This document shows positions 9,097 to 17,617 of a stretch of DNA of 61,662 bases, piece by piece. The position numbers and the translations under genes are program-made. Origin of the DNA: Pandoraea nosoerga. Its GTDB lineage: Bacteria > Pseudomonadota > Gammaproteobacteria > Burkholderiales > Burkholderiaceae. Location: assembly GCF_902459585.1 (NCBI RefSeq), contig NZ_CABPSC010000022.1, positions 1 through 61,662 of the forward strand, in the 5' to 3' direction. The notes under the pieces are model-generated. The model saw only the letters and a program-made list of their open reading frames with translations, was not told where the DNA came from and searched no databases. Positions within the stretch are counted from its first letter, which is position 1. Every line of letters begins with the position of its first letter.

Positions 9097-11202
9097 ATGA
9101 ACCTCAACCCTCGCGCGAACCAGCTGCTGCGCACCTCGCAACTGCTCCTCGGCGGCAATCTGAAGTCGCTCGCCGCGCCGGTGCTGATCATCATGATTCT
9201 GGGCATGATGATCCTGCCGTTGCCGCCGTTCATCCTGGACTTGCTGTTTACGTTCAACATCGCGCTGTCGGTGATGGTGCTGCTCGTGAGCATGTACACC
9301 CAAAAGCCGCTCGACTTCGCGGCGTTCCCGAGCGTGCTGCTTTTCTCCACGCTGCTGCGTCTGTCGCTGAACGTGGCGTCCACGCGCGTGGTGCTGCTCG
9401 AAGGGCATACCGGTCCGGACGCGGCCGGCAAGGTGATCGAGGCGTTCGGTCACTTCCTGGTCGGCGGCAACTACGCCGTGGGCATCGTGGTCTTCATCAT
9501 CCTGGTCGTGATCAACTTCATGGTGATCACGAAGGGCGCCGGGCGTATCGCCGAAGTGGGGGCGCGCTTCACCCTCGACGCCATGCCCGGCAAGCAGATG
9601 GCCATCGACGCCGACCTGAACGCCGGCCTGATCGGCGAAGAGGAGGCGCGCAAGCGCCGCGCCGTGATCGCGCAGGAAGCGGACTTCTACGGCTCCATGG
9701 ACGGCGCCTCGAAGTTCGTGCGCGGCGACGCGGTCGCCGGTCTGCTCATCATGCTGATCAACATCGTCGGCGGGCTGATCGTGGGCGTGGCGCAGCACAA
9801 CCTGGATCTCGCCACGGCGGCCAAGAACTACACGCTGCTCACTATTGGCGACGGCCTCGTCGCCCAGATCCCCGCGCTGGTGATCTCGACGGCCGCCGGC
9901 GTGGTGGTCTCGCGCGTGGCCACCGACGAGGACGTCGGCCAGCAGGTCGTCTCCCAGCTCTTCAGCAACCCGCGGGTGCTGGGCATTACCGCCGCCATCC
10001 TCGGCCTGATGGGGCTGATCCCGGGCATGCCGCACCTGGCATTCCTGCTGCTGGCTCTCGGCCTTGGTGCGCTCGCGCGCTGGCAGTTCCGTCGCGCCGA
10101 GGCGAGCAGGCAGCAAGCCGCGCGTCCGGCGCCCGTCGCGGCGACGGCGCCGGCCGAAGTGGCCGAAGCGTCGTGGGACGACGTGGCGCTCGTCGATCCG
10201 CTCGGTCTCGAAGTCGGCTACCGCCTGATCCCGCTCGTCGATCGCAATCAGGACGGTGAGCTGCTCAAGCGCATCAAGGGCATTCGCAAGAAGTTCGCGC
10301 AGGAGATCGGCTTTCTCGCGCCGGTCGTCCATATTCGCGACAACCTGGAGTTGCGGCCGAACCAGTACCGCATCACGCTCAAGGGCGTGATCATCGGCGA
10401 GGGCGAAGCGTATCCGGGGCAGTTGCTCGCGATCGACCCGGGGCAGGTGAGCGCGCCGCTGCAGGGCACGCCGACGCGAGATCCGGCCTTCGGCCTGCCC
10501 GCGACGTGGATCGACGTCGGCCAGCGCGATCAGGCGCAGGCATACGGATACACGGTGGTCGATGCCGGCACGGTCGTGGCCACGCACCTGAACCATCTGA
10601 TCAACGCCCACGCGCACGAGTTGCTCGGGCGCCAGGAAGTGCAGCAGCTCATTGAGCGCATCGGCAAGGACGCGCCGAAGCTCATCGAGGATCTGGTGCC
10701 CAAGACGATCGCGCTCACCACGCTGCAGAAGGTGCTGCAAAACCTGCTCGAGGAGCAGGTGCCGATTCGCGACATGCGCACCATCATCGACACCATTGCC
10801 GAACACGGCGCGCGCGTGCAGGACCCGCACGATCTCACGGCGCTGGTGCGCCTGTCGCTGGGCCGCGCGATCACCCAGAGCGTGTTCCCGGGCAACGGCG
10901 ACCTGGAGGTCGTGGGGCTCGACGCCAATCTCGAAAGAATTCTCACGCAGGCGCTGTCCGCCGGCGGCGGCACCGGCCTCGAGCCGGGCCTGGCCGACAC
11001 GCTGCTGCGCGAGACGCAGGCGGCCGTGGCGCGTCAGGAGCGCCAGGGGCTGCCGGCGGTATTGCTGGTTCAACATCCGTTGCGCTCGCTGCTCTCGCGC
11101 TTCCTGCGCCGCAGCCTGCCGCAGCTCAAGGTTTTGTCGTATGCGGAAGTGCCTGATACGCGCAACGTGAAAATGACGGCACTCATCGGAGGTCAAGCGT
11201 GA
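9097..11202 (+). CDS. flhA: Flagellar export gate protein FlhA
   Basis: FlhA (701 residues) is the large export-gate subunit that forms the nonameric ring receiving substrate-chaperone complexes and uses proton-motive force. The first 330 residues hold eight predicted membrane segments and the FHIPEP-family loop (GRIAEVGARFTLDAMPGKQ). The remainder is the cytoplasmic FlhA-C domain, starting near the LGLEVGYRLIPLVD segment. The stop overlaps the flhF GTG start (GTGA), so flhB-flhA-flhF form one unit. Confidence 0.97.
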   Translation: MNLNPRANQLLRTSQLLLGGNLKSLAAPVLIIMILGMMILPLPPFILDLLFTFNIALSVMVLLVSMYTQKPLDFAAFPSVLLFSTLLRLSLNVASTRVVLLEGHTGPDAAGKVIEAFGHFLVGGNYAVGIVVFIILVVINFMVITKGAGRIAEVGARFTLDAMPGKQMAIDADLNAGLIGEEEARKRRAVIAQEADFYGSMDGASKFVRGDAVAGLLIMLINIVGGLIVGVAQHNLDLATAAKNYTLLTIGDGLVAQIPALVISTAAGVVVSRVATDEDVGQQVVSQLFSNPRVLGITAAILGLMGLIPGMPHLAFLLLALGLGALARWQFRRAEASRQQAARPAPVAATAPAEVAEASWDDVALVDPLGLEVGYRLIPLVDRNQDGELLKRIKGIRKKFAQEIGFLAPVVHIRDNLELRPNQYRITLKGVIIGEGEAYPGQLLAIDPGQVSAPLQGTPTRDPAFGLPATWIDVGQRDQAQAYGYTVVDAGTVVATHLNHLINAHAHELLGRQEVQQLIERIGKDAPKLIEDLVPKTIALTTLQKVLQNLLEEQVPIRDMRTIIDTIAEHGARVQDPHDLTALVRLSLGRAITQSVFPGNGDLEVVGLDANLERILTQALSAGGGTGLEPGLADTLLRETQAAVARQERQGLPAVLLVQHPLRSLLSRFLRRSLPQLKVLSYAEVPDTRNVKMTALIGGQA

Positions 11203-12452
11203 AGATTCGGAAGTTCTTTGCGGGCACGTGCCGCGACGCACTGCGCCAGATTCGCGAGGAAATCGGGCCCGATGCGGTCGTGTTGTCCAACCGTTCGGTG
11301 GCCAACGGCGTGGAAATCGTGGCGCTGGCGGAAGAGGATCTCGACGCGCTCGCCGGCGGCGACATGCCCACTTACCGGCCGCGTCCCCGTCCGGCTCCGG
11401 CGGCGCCGCCGGCGGCGGCCGCGGCGGCTCAGGACATCGCGGCGGCGAGCGCCTTCGCGCAGAGCATGATGGGCGAACTCCAAAGCATGCGCGGCCTGCT
11501 CGAGGAGCAGGTGGCCGGGCTGGTGTGGAACGACAAGCGGCGGCGCTCGCCGGCCCAGGGCGAAATCCTGCGCACGCTGCTCGCCGCGGGTTTTTCGGCG
11601 CAGCTCGGCCGTGCGCTGCTCGAGCATCTGCCCGAAGGCAGCGGGCGTGAGCCGGGTCTCGAGTGGGTGAAAAATGCGCTCAAGCGCAATCTGCCCGTCA
11701 TGGCGAACGAAGACGAATTGATGGAGCGCGGCGGGGTGTATGCGCTCATGGGGCCGACCGGCGTGGGCAAGACCACGACGACGGCCAAGCTCGCCGCGCG
11801 TTGCGTGATGCGCCACGGCGCCGAGAAGCTCGCGCTGCTCACGACGGACAGCTACCGTATCGGCGGCCACGAGCAACTGCGCATCTACGGCAAGATCCTG
11901 GGCGTGACGGTGCATGCGGTAAAGGATGCAACGGACCTGCGTCTCGCGCTCACCGAGCTGCGCAACAAGCACATGGTGCTCATCGACACGGTGGGCATGA
12001 GCCAGCGCGATCGCACCGTGCCGGAGCAGGTGGCCATGCTGTGTGGGGCGCACACGCCGGTGCAGCGCCTGCTGCTGCTCAACGCCACGAGCCACGGCGA
12101 CACGCTCAACGAAGTGGTGCACGCGTATCGCAGCGCCAGCGCGCAAGGCGGCGACCTCGCCGGGTGTATCCTGACGAAGCTCGACGAGACCACCAATCTC
12201 GGCTCGGTGCTCGATACGGTGATTCGTCACCGTCTGCCGGTGCACTACGTGTCCACGGGGCAGCGCGTGCCGGAGAACCTGCACGTGGCCGAGCGCGAAT
12301 TCCTGATCGAGACGGCGCTCTCGGCGCCGGTGACGGGGTCGCCGTTCGTGCCGGCCGAGGAAGACCTGCCGGCCGTGGTGCGTGGCGTCGATCCGAACTA
12401 CAGCGGGCTGTTCGCGCCCGCACAATCTTCTGGCGAGGCGTGCTTTGGTTAA
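11199..12452 (+). CDS. flhF: SRP-type GTPase FlhF
   Basis: FlhF (417 residues) is an SRP-family GTPase that fixes flagellar position and number. The N-terminal basic domain (about 1-70) precedes the N and G domains. The G1 loop is MGPTGVGKTTTTAK, the G2-like element TTDSYRIGGHEQL, G3 is VLIDTVGMSQRD, and the specificity loop is ILTKLDETTNLG. It starts at GTG overlapping the flhA stop. The last codons overlap the proposed flhG start, so the FlhF GTPase and its regulator are coupled. Confidence 0.96.
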   Translation: MKIRKFFAGTCRDALRQIREEIGPDAVVLSNRSVANGVEIVALAEEDLDALAGGDMPTYRPRPRPAPAAPPAAAAAAQDIAAASAFAQSMMGELQSMRGLLEEQVAGLVWNDKRRRSPAQGEILRTLLAAGFSAQLGRALLEHLPEGSGREPGLEWVKNALKRNLPVMANEDELMERGGVYALMGPTGVGKTTTTAKLAARCVMRHGAEKLALLTTDSYRIGGHEQLRIYGKILGVTVHAVKDATDLRLALTELRNKHMVLIDTVGMSQRDRTVPEQVAMLCGAHTPVQRLLLLNATSHGDTLNEVVHAYRSASAQGGDLAGCILTKLDETTNLGSVLDTVIRHRLPVHYVSTGQRVPENLHVAEREFLIETALSAPVTGSPFVPAEEDLPAVVRGVDPNYSGLFAPAQSSGEACFG

Positions 12453-13344
12453 ACTCGTGCTCGATCAAGCGGAGGGACTGCGCCGTCTGGTGGCGCGCCA
12501 TGCCACGCGCATCATCGCCGTGGTCGGGAGTACGCCTGAAGCGGGTCAGACGAGTGTGGCGCTGAATCTGGCCAGTGCGCTGGCCCATCACGGTCAGGAT
12601 GTCGTGCTGGCCGACGAGAGCGGCCATGCCGCGCCGGCGCTCGGGCTGCCGCTGCGCGGCGACATCCATGACGTGCTTGCCGGCCGCATCGCGGCCGATT
12701 CGGTTCGCGTGCATACGCGCGAGAACGTGGTGCTCGTGCCGGTGGCGCATCGCCATCCGGAGCGCATCGACCCGATGCGCGCGCTGCCGGTGCTCACCGC
12801 GGGCGAGCCCGATGTCGTGGTGATCGACTGCACGCACGCGGGCGCGCTGCTCAGTCCGCTTGCCGCGCATGCGAACGACGTGCTGGTGGTGCTCGGGCGC
12901 GATCCGGCGTCGATCACGGGAGCGTATTCGTGGATCAAGCGGGCGCATTACGAATATGCGCTGGCGCAATTCCGGGTGCTGGTGAACCGGGCGGAGGATG
13001 TGGAGGCCCGCGTGGTGTGCCGCAATCTGGCGACGACGGCGAGCCGTTATCTCGCGGTGTCGCTGGAGCTGGCGGGCCATGTGCCGGCCGATCGTCAGGT
13101 CATGCGCGCGCGGCAATTGACGCGCACGGTGGTCGACGCGTTCCCCATGGCGCCCGCGGCGGTGGCGTATCGTCAGTTGGCCGCCCAGGTCATGCACTGG
13201 CCGCTGGCGGTGCCGGAGGCCGGGGGGCCGGCTCTGGGTGCGACCCTGGGCGTGGGAATGGGTGCGGCAATGGGTGACATCGGCGGCGATCGCGGTGGCG
13301 AGCTGGCGCACGGCGTGGGCGCGACGAGCGCGCACACGGCCTGA
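12445..13344 (+). CDS. flhG: FlhG/FleN-type MinD-like protein with degenerate P-loop
   Basis: MinD/ParA-like protein (299 residues), which in other bacteria limits flagellar number and stimulates FlhF. It is identified by the N-terminal DQAEGLRRLV motif (the FlhF-activating DQxxxLR element), the MinD-like fold pattern and its place after flhF. The P-loop reads GSTPEAGQTS where active homologues have GKGGVGKT, so both signature lysines are absent; the second aspartate motif survives as VVVIDCTHAG. I chose the TTG start because GAGG lies 6 nt upstream and the DQAEGLR motif falls at residue 6; a GTG four codons later is possible. The C-terminal 45 residues are Gly/Ala-rich. Confidence 0.85.
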   Translation: MVKLVLDQAEGLRRLVARHATRIIAVVGSTPEAGQTSVALNLASALAHHGQDVVLADESGHAAPALGLPLRGDIHDVLAGRIAADSVRVHTRENVVLVPVAHRHPERIDPMRALPVLTAGEPDVVVIDCTHAGALLSPLAAHANDVLVVLGRDPASITGAYSWIKRAHYEYALAQFRVLVNRAEDVEARVVCRNLATTASRYLAVSLELAGHVPADRQVMRARQLTRTVVDAFPMAPAAVAYRQLAAQVMHWPLAVPEAGGPALGATLGVGMGAAMGDIGGDRGGELAHGVGATSAHTA

Positions 13345-13381
13345 GCGGCACGGCACGCGTCGAGAGGAAGCGGAGGGAAAC

Positions 13382-14110
13382 ATGTATACCGCGCGCGGGA
13401 AGGTCGACACGAACGACACGCTGACCCAATACGCGCCGTTGGTGCGCCGGCTGGCGCTGCAATTGATGGCCAAGCTGCCGGCGAGCGTGGAATTGGAGGA
13501 TCTGATCCAGGCCGGCATGCTGGGTTTGCTGGATGCCGCCAACCGCTATCAGGAAACGCAGGGCGCGCAGTTCGAGACTTACGCGAGCCAGCGGATTCGC
13601 GGCGCCATGCTCGACGAGCTGCGCGAGCTGGATTGGGCCTCGCGAGGCATTCGCAAGACGGCGCGCCAGATCGAGCAGGCGGTGCAGCGCCTGGAGCAGC
13701 GGCTCGGACGAGGGCCGTCGGAGAGCGAGATCGCCGGCGAGATGTCCATCGGGCTGGCCGAGTATCAGCAGATGCTGCAGGACGTGCACGGCTGCCAGCT
13801 GATTTACTACGAAGACTTCGAGTCGGCGGACGAAGAGCCCTTCATCGACCGCATCTGTGCGGACCCGGGGGCCGATCCGCTGACGATGCTGCTCGACGAG
13901 GGGCTGCGCGGCGGCGTGGTCGACGCGATCGAGCGCCTGCCCGAGCGCGAGAAGCTGCTGATGAGTCTGTACTACGAGCAGGGCCTGAACCTGCGCGAGA
14001 TCGGCGCGGTGCTCGAGGTCAGCGAGTCCCGCGTGTGCCAGCTCCACAGCCAGGCCATTTCGCGGCTGCGTGCGACGCTGCGCGAGAAGGCGTGGACGTC
14101 GGCGAGTTGA
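13382..14110 (+). CDS. fliA: Flagellar sigma factor FliA (sigma-28)
   Basis: Sigma-28 (242 residues) directs RNA polymerase to late flagellar genes and is held inactive by FlgM until the hook is complete. Region 2 contains the core-binding segment with EDLIQAGMLGLLDAANRYQ and FETYASQRIRGAMLDELRELDW. Region 4 ends with an HTH around LREIGAVLEVSESRVCQLHSQA. A strong GGAGGGA ribosome site precedes the chosen ATG; longer upstream starts only add unconserved sequence overlapping flhG. Candidate target promoters occur in this window at flgM, flgK, fliL and fliC. Confidence 0.97.
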   Translation: MYTARGKVDTNDTLTQYAPLVRRLALQLMAKLPASVELEDLIQAGMLGLLDAANRYQETQGAQFETYASQRIRGAMLDELRELDWASRGIRKTARQIEQAVQRLEQRLGRGPSESEIAGEMSIGLAEYQQMLQDVHGCQLIYYEDFESADEEPFIDRICADPGADPLTMLLDEGLRGGVVDAIERLPEREKLLMSLYYEQGLNLREIGAVLEVSESRVCQLHSQAISRLRATLREKAWTSAS

Positions 14111-14134
14111 GCCGCGTCATTGCCGTAGCGGAAG

Positions 14135-14167
14135 CGGTGGTGAATCGGTGGTGAAGCGGTGGCGAAG
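14135..14167. repeat. 11-bp tandem array (3 units) downstream of fliA
   Basis: Three consecutive units CGGTGGTGAAT, CGGTGGTGAAG and CGGTGGCGAAG follow the fliA stop codon, and a more diverged unit (7/11) lies just before. The array is in the 173-nt convergent gap between fliA and flgN. It is one of several short intergenic arrays in the window. Confidence 0.7.
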
Positions 14168-14190
14168 TGATCGTCGACGGGCGGGCGCAC

Positions 14191-14220
14191 GGCGAGAAGA
14201 TTCCCGGGCCGCTCGCCGGG
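14191..14220. terminator. Hairpin between convergent fliA and flgN
   Basis: GGCGAG-N15-CTCGCC, with an overlapping CCCGG/CCGGG pair, can fold in the convergent space between the two transcription units. There is no T tract on either strand, so termination function is only suggested by position. Confidence 0.25.
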
Positions 14221-14283
14221 TGTCGCTCCGGCTCTCCGGCCCGCCGGCCGCTCAAGCGCCGAGCGCTGCAAGCGATTCGGGGT

Positions 14284-14742
14284 TCAAGCGGTAACGCTTC
14301 CCCCGCTCGAGCGTGGGGTGGTGCGTCCGTCGGGGCCATACAGCGGGGCATTCTGCTCCGGGCCGTACAGTACGTTGAGCGCTTGCTGGGTGTAGGTGAG
14401 ACGGGTGCGGATCAGCACGCCGTTCGTGTCGTTGGCGCGCTTGGCCTCGGCCGCTGCGGCGAGCAGCGTCTTCCACGCGCCGTCGATGCGCGCGTCCGCT
14501 GCCGCGGCGGCCGTGGCTCCCGCTTCGTCGGGCGTGTAGCCCAACGCCTGGAGGTGCGCGTCACGCTCGCGGCCGAGCGCCGAGAGTTCCGCCACCGCGC
14601 GCGTCTTGCGCTCGGTGAGTTCGGGCAATGCGTCGAGCGTGCCGTTCACCAATGCCTGCTGTTCCTCGTCGAGCAGCGTTGTAAACGCGCCGATCGCGGC
14701 CGTTTCCGTGACGAGGGCATTCAGCAGGGCATCCGTGGTCAT
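14284..14742 (-). CDS. flgN: Flagellar export chaperone FlgN
   Basis: FlgN (152 residues) is the cytosolic chaperone for the hook-filament junction proteins FlgK and FlgL. It is a mostly helical protein with the FlgN-type N-terminal segment (LLDEEQQALVNGTLDALPEL, then TERKT) and a C-terminal half containing NGVLIRTRLTYTQQALNVLYG, the conserved region that precedes the substrate-binding helix. The ATG overlaps the flgM stop by four bases (ATGA), so anti-sigma factor and chaperone are co-expressed. Confidence 0.93.
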   Translation of the reverse strand: MTTDALLNALVTETAAIGAFTTLLDEEQQALVNGTLDALPELTERKTRAVAELSALGRERDAHLQALGYTPDEAGATAAAAADARIDGAWKTLLAAAAEAKRANDTNGVLIRTRLTYTQQALNVLYGPEQNAPLYGPDGRTTPRSSGGSVTA

Positions 14743-15077
14743 GACTTCGATTGCGTCGAGAGCAGATCGCGCGCGGTCGCAATGAGGCCATCCGCGATCT
14801 TGTTGGTGTCGATCGTGAGCCGGCCTTCCGAAATCGCCTGCTTGATGGCGGCGACCTTGGCGACGTCGATATCGGCCGAACCCGTCTGTGCCAGCGCGGC
14901 CTGCAGGGCGCGCATCTCCGAGGACAACGCGCTCGTGCTCACGCTCGCCGCGCCGCCGGCGTTGGCCGCGGACGCCGTTGCGCCGTCGGTGCTCACAGTG
15001 CCGGTCGTCGCCCGGTCCGCCGTGCCCTTACCCGGGCCGACGCCAGTCAACGGATTGGCGGGTGGTTCGATTTTCAT
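14739..15077 (-). CDS. flgM: Anti-sigma-28 factor FlgM
   Basis: FlgM (112 residues) binds FliA and is exported through the completed hook-basal body, coupling filament gene expression to assembly. The N-terminal half is disordered (Gly/Ala/Thr-rich). The C-terminal half carries the FliA-binding helices, including DIDVAKVAAIKQAISEGRL and the DTNKIADGLIATARDLL segment. The start MKIEPPANPLTG matches the family; a longer frame extends upstream over the promoter. A sigma-28-like promoter lies 26 nt upstream, giving the expected autoregulatory loop. Confidence 0.94.
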   Translation of the reverse strand: MKIEPPANPLTGVGPGKGTADRATTGTVSTDGATASAANAGGAASVSTSALSSEMRALQAALAQTGSADIDVAKVAAIKQAISEGRLTIDTNKIADGLIATARDLLSTQSKS

Positions 15078-15102
15078 GTGCTTTCCCCAGAAACCTGCCT
15101 GT

Positions 15103-15129
15103 GTAACGGCATTATCCGCCATAACTTTA
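15103..15129 (-). promoter_or_regulatory. Sigma-28 (FliA) promoter of flgMN
   Basis: On the minus strand the -35 is TAAAGTTA (7/8 to TAAAGTTT) and the -10 is GCCGTTAC (6/8 to GCCGATAA), separated by exactly 11 nt. The start of transcription would be about 20 nt before the flgM ATG. Confidence 0.65.
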
Positions 15130-15134
15130 GGCAA

Positions 15135-15149
15135 GTAACATCCTGTTAC
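15135..15149. promoter_or_regulatory. Inverted repeat beside the flgM promoter
   Basis: GTAACA-TCC-TGTTAC is a perfect 6-3-6 inverted repeat 5 bp upstream of the flgM -35 element. It could be an operator, or the end hairpin of the flgA transcript, which is read in the same direction. No binding protein is known to me. Confidence 0.35.
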
Positions 15150-15213
15150 CAGTTCAAGTACCCGGGTGATTTCAACGAAGATTTAATGATAGTGAGCGCT
15201 TGCTGCGCAGACT

Positions 15214-16278
15214 CTACAGGGCCACTTCCACTTCCACGTTGCCTCCTTTGCCCGTCCTGACGGTGCCGCTGACGACCTGACCGGCGCGGGTACGCACCTG
15301 GACGGGATCGCCCGCGCTGGCGCGCGAGAGCACCTGGCCTTCGGTGCTCACCTCGAAGCCGGAGCCGCGTGAGACCACGCGCACCGTCTGGCCCTGCTGC
15401 ACGGCAATCGCGCTGCGCAGCAGATCGGAGCGAATCGGCAATCCGGACGTGATGCGGTTGACTGCCACCGTGCCGACGATCTGGCCGGCGTCGGTCGCCA
15501 CCGTGCGCGGCAGCAATGTGAGATCGCCCTGGCGCGGCGACAGATCGTTCGGCCCGATCGTCTCGCCCGGGTTGATCTGGCGGGCGGCCACGAAATACGT
15601 TGCGTTGATGCTCACGCGCGCCTGCAGGTACAGCGTCCACGGACGCTCGCCCGCGCAGCGCACGCCAACGGTCGTCGAGCCCCACAGACGCGCGCCGGGC
15701 GGCAGGAACGGTTCGAGCGCGCTGCACGCGGGCATGCGCTCGGAGACGGCGTCGCCCACGGTGATCGTCACGCGGCCCGGCAGGCCGGTCGTCTGCTCAC
15801 GCAGGAAACGCTCGGCCGTCTGCCGCACGACTTCGGTGTTCTGGAATTGGGAATTGCCTGGGACCGTTGCCTGCGGCGACGGTTGAGGGGCAGGAGCGAC
15901 CTGAGCGGCAGTGGCCCCCGCATTCGGTTGGGCATTGACGGCGACCGGCCGAACGTTGCCCGGCACGTTCGAAGCGACGCCACCCGCGGCGGCATTGTTG
16001 CCGGGAATGACGATGGCCCCGGGCCCGAGCGCGTTGCCCAGGTTCTGCGCGGCAGGATCGGTGGCGATGCCCGCGTTCGGGCTCTGCGTGGCAGCGTGTG
16101 CGACACCATCCGCCCCCGCTGTCAGCGGGGCGGCGAACGGGCCGGAGAACAGCGCGGAGAACAGGGCAATGAGCACGGCGGCCCGCAGGCCGGCTCGCGA
16201 GCCCGCGCGACGACCACGCCGCGGCGCATGGCGCTCGCGGGCGGCGCTGACGACACGGTCGCCGAAATTACCTGCCAT
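15214..16278 (-). CDS. flgA: Flagellar P-ring assembly chaperone FlgA
   Basis: Periplasmic chaperone (354 residues) that assists FlgI polymerisation into the P ring. The N-terminus has a long Arg-rich stretch followed by a hydrophobic core (RAAVLIALFSALFSGPFAA) and a likely signal cleavage site near VAHA. After a Pro/Ala-rich linker, the SAF/ChapFlgA domains occupy the C-terminal two-thirds and end with the conserved GDPVQVRTRAGQVVSGTVR region. I chose the ATG preceded by AAGGAGAG; an upstream start is possible but lacks a ribosome site. It is divergent from flgB across 468 nt. Confidence 0.92.
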   Translation of the reverse strand: MAGNFGDRVVSAARERHAPRRGRRAGSRAGLRAAVLIALFSALFSGPFAAPLTAGADGVAHAATQSPNAGIATDPAAQNLGNALGPGAIVIPGNNAAAGGVASNVPGNVRPVAVNAQPNAGATAAQVAPAPQPSPQATVPGNSQFQNTEVVRQTAERFLREQTTGLPGRVTITVGDAVSERMPACSALEPFLPPGARLWGSTTVGVRCAGERPWTLYLQARVSINATYFVAARQINPGETIGPNDLSPRQGDLTLLPRTVATDAGQIVGTVAVNRITSGLPIRSDLLRSAIAVQQGQTVRVVSRGSGFEVSTEGQVLSRASAGDPVQVRTRAGQVVSGTVRTGKGGNVEVEVAL

Positions 16279-16509
16279 GTTCACTCTCCTTCGCGTGCGG
16301 CTCGCGGGGCATTCGTCGCGCACTCACGGTGCACGGGGTGCATTCAGTGCAGCCCGACGCTCGACCCGCCTGGCGCCCCGGACCCCGGCGGCGCGGTGAA
16401 GCCGACGGCACCGGGCAGTGTTCCTGTGCCTGGGGGGCGAACGCCGTCCGGCGCCGTCAGGAAGCCATTCTAGAGATGTCCGGCCGGGGGCATGGCCCGA
16501 AATGGCGGT

Positions 16510-16526
16510 CAATCTCGTGCCTATTC
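16510..16526 (+). promoter_or_regulatory. 17-mer flagellar motif between flgA and flgB (candidate FlhDC-type site)
   Basis: CAATCTCGTGCCTATTC matches the fliC and flhB 17-mers gap-free. It is flanked by AATGGCGGT on the left and ATCCGATT on the right, which extend an imperfect dyad resembling FlhDC half-sites (AATGGC, TATT, ATT). It lies 220 nt before flgB and 231 nt before flgA, so it could serve both. The rest of the 468-nt divergent gap is GC-rich, and I see no other defensible promoter in it. Confidence 0.5.
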
Positions 16527-16746
16527 ATCCGATTGAATCCCGGAGCGCGGGCATACGATGCGAAGCATGCCAAAAGGTCCGTACTTTTTTCGGACCCGGC
16601 AGGACATCCCGTCGGCGCGCCATGGCGACGCCCGCTTCCCGGGACGCGACGCCGCGGCCCCGGCGGCCCTGGCGCCAGGGCGCGACGACGGACGGACTTC
16701 TTGTGCAACACCTGGCAGCAAGGCAAGCATCGGGCGAGACGAGATC

Positions 16747-17184
16747 ATGGACAAACTGGACGCGGCATTGCGATTTTCCCAGCAGGCGCTGGCCATGCGC
16801 GCCTATCGCCAGGAGATCATCTCCTCGAACATCGCCAACGCCGATACGCCGGGCTACAAGGCGCGCGACGTCGATTTCAACAGCGCGCTCACGCAGGCCG
16901 TCGAGCGTGGCGCGCAGCAGCAGCTCGCCACCGAGTCGAGCGTCTCGCTCACGCGCACCTCGCCGCGCCACATCGCCGCACGCGGCGCAAGCACGGCGCC
17001 CCCGCTGGGTGGGCCCGAGCTGCTCTATCGCGTGCCGTATCAGCAGAGCGTGGACGGCAACACCGTCGAGCTCGACGCCGAGCGGGTGAACTTCGCCGAT
17101 AACGCCGTGCATTACCAAACGGGCCTCACGGTCCTGTCCAGCCAGATCAAGACGATGCTGGCAGCCATCACGAGTCAAGGGTAA
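16747..17184 (+). CDS. flgB: Flagellar proximal rod protein FlgB
   Basis: Rod subunit (145 residues) of the flagellar basal body, exported by the type III apparatus without a cleaved signal. The N-terminal rod motif is present ([19 protein letters not shown]), as is the C-terminal helix ending in [15 protein letters not shown]. The chosen ATG gives the family length; the much longer frame upstream is non-coding. It is the first gene of flgB-flgJ; flgC follows after five bases. Confidence 0.96.
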   Translation: MDKLDAALRFSQQALAMRAYRQEIISSNIANADTPGYKARDVDFNSALTQAVERGAQQQLATESSVSLTRTSPRHIAARGASTAPPLGGPELLYRVPYQQSVDGNTVELDAERVNFADNAVHYQTGLTVLSSQIKTMLAAITSQG

Positions 17185-17189
17185 GCGCC

Positions 17190-17594
17190 ATGCCACTGAT
17201 GAGCATCTTCGACGTCGCCGGTTCGGCCATGACTGCGCAATCGCAGCGCATGAACGTCACGGCCAGCAACCTGGCCAATGCCGAATCCGTTACCGGCCCG
17301 GACGGTCAGCCGTACCGCGCCAAGCAGGTCGTGTTTCAGGTCAACCCCGTGGCCGGCGCCGACGTGGGCGGCGTCAAGGTCGCCGGCGTGGTCGACGATC
17401 CGTCGCCGCTCAAGACCGTGTACGACCCGAAGAATCCGGCTGCCAACGCCCAGGGCTACGTCACCATGCCCAACGTGAATCCGGTGGAAGAGATGGTCAA
17501 CATGATCTCCGCTTCCCGCTCCTATCAGGCCAACGTCGAGGCGCTCAACACCGCCAAGACGCTGATGCTCAAAACCCTCACGGTCGGCCAGTAA
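17190..17594 (+). CDS. flgC: Flagellar proximal rod protein FlgC
   Basis: Rod protein of 134 residues. The N-terminus carries the rod/hook signature ([20 protein letters not shown]) and the C-terminus the matching helix [20 protein letters not shown], followed by the terminal heptad segment. The length and both termini agree with E. coli FlgC (134). Confidence 0.97.
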   Translation: MPLMSIFDVAGSAMTAQSQRMNVTASNLANAESVTGPDGQPYRAKQVVFQVNPVAGADVGGVKVAGVVDDPSPLKTVYDPKNPAANAQGYVTMPNVNPVEEMVNMISASRSYQANVEALNTAKTLMLKTLTVGQ

Positions 17595-17617
17595 GGGGCC
17601 GCGCGGAGATCCGAATC

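Noticed and set aside
8038-11241. 1067-codon open frame antisense to flhB-flhA
   Set aside because: It is Arg/His/Gln-rich with no recognisable domain and lies fully opposite two well-conserved genes; such frames are common in GC-rich DNA.
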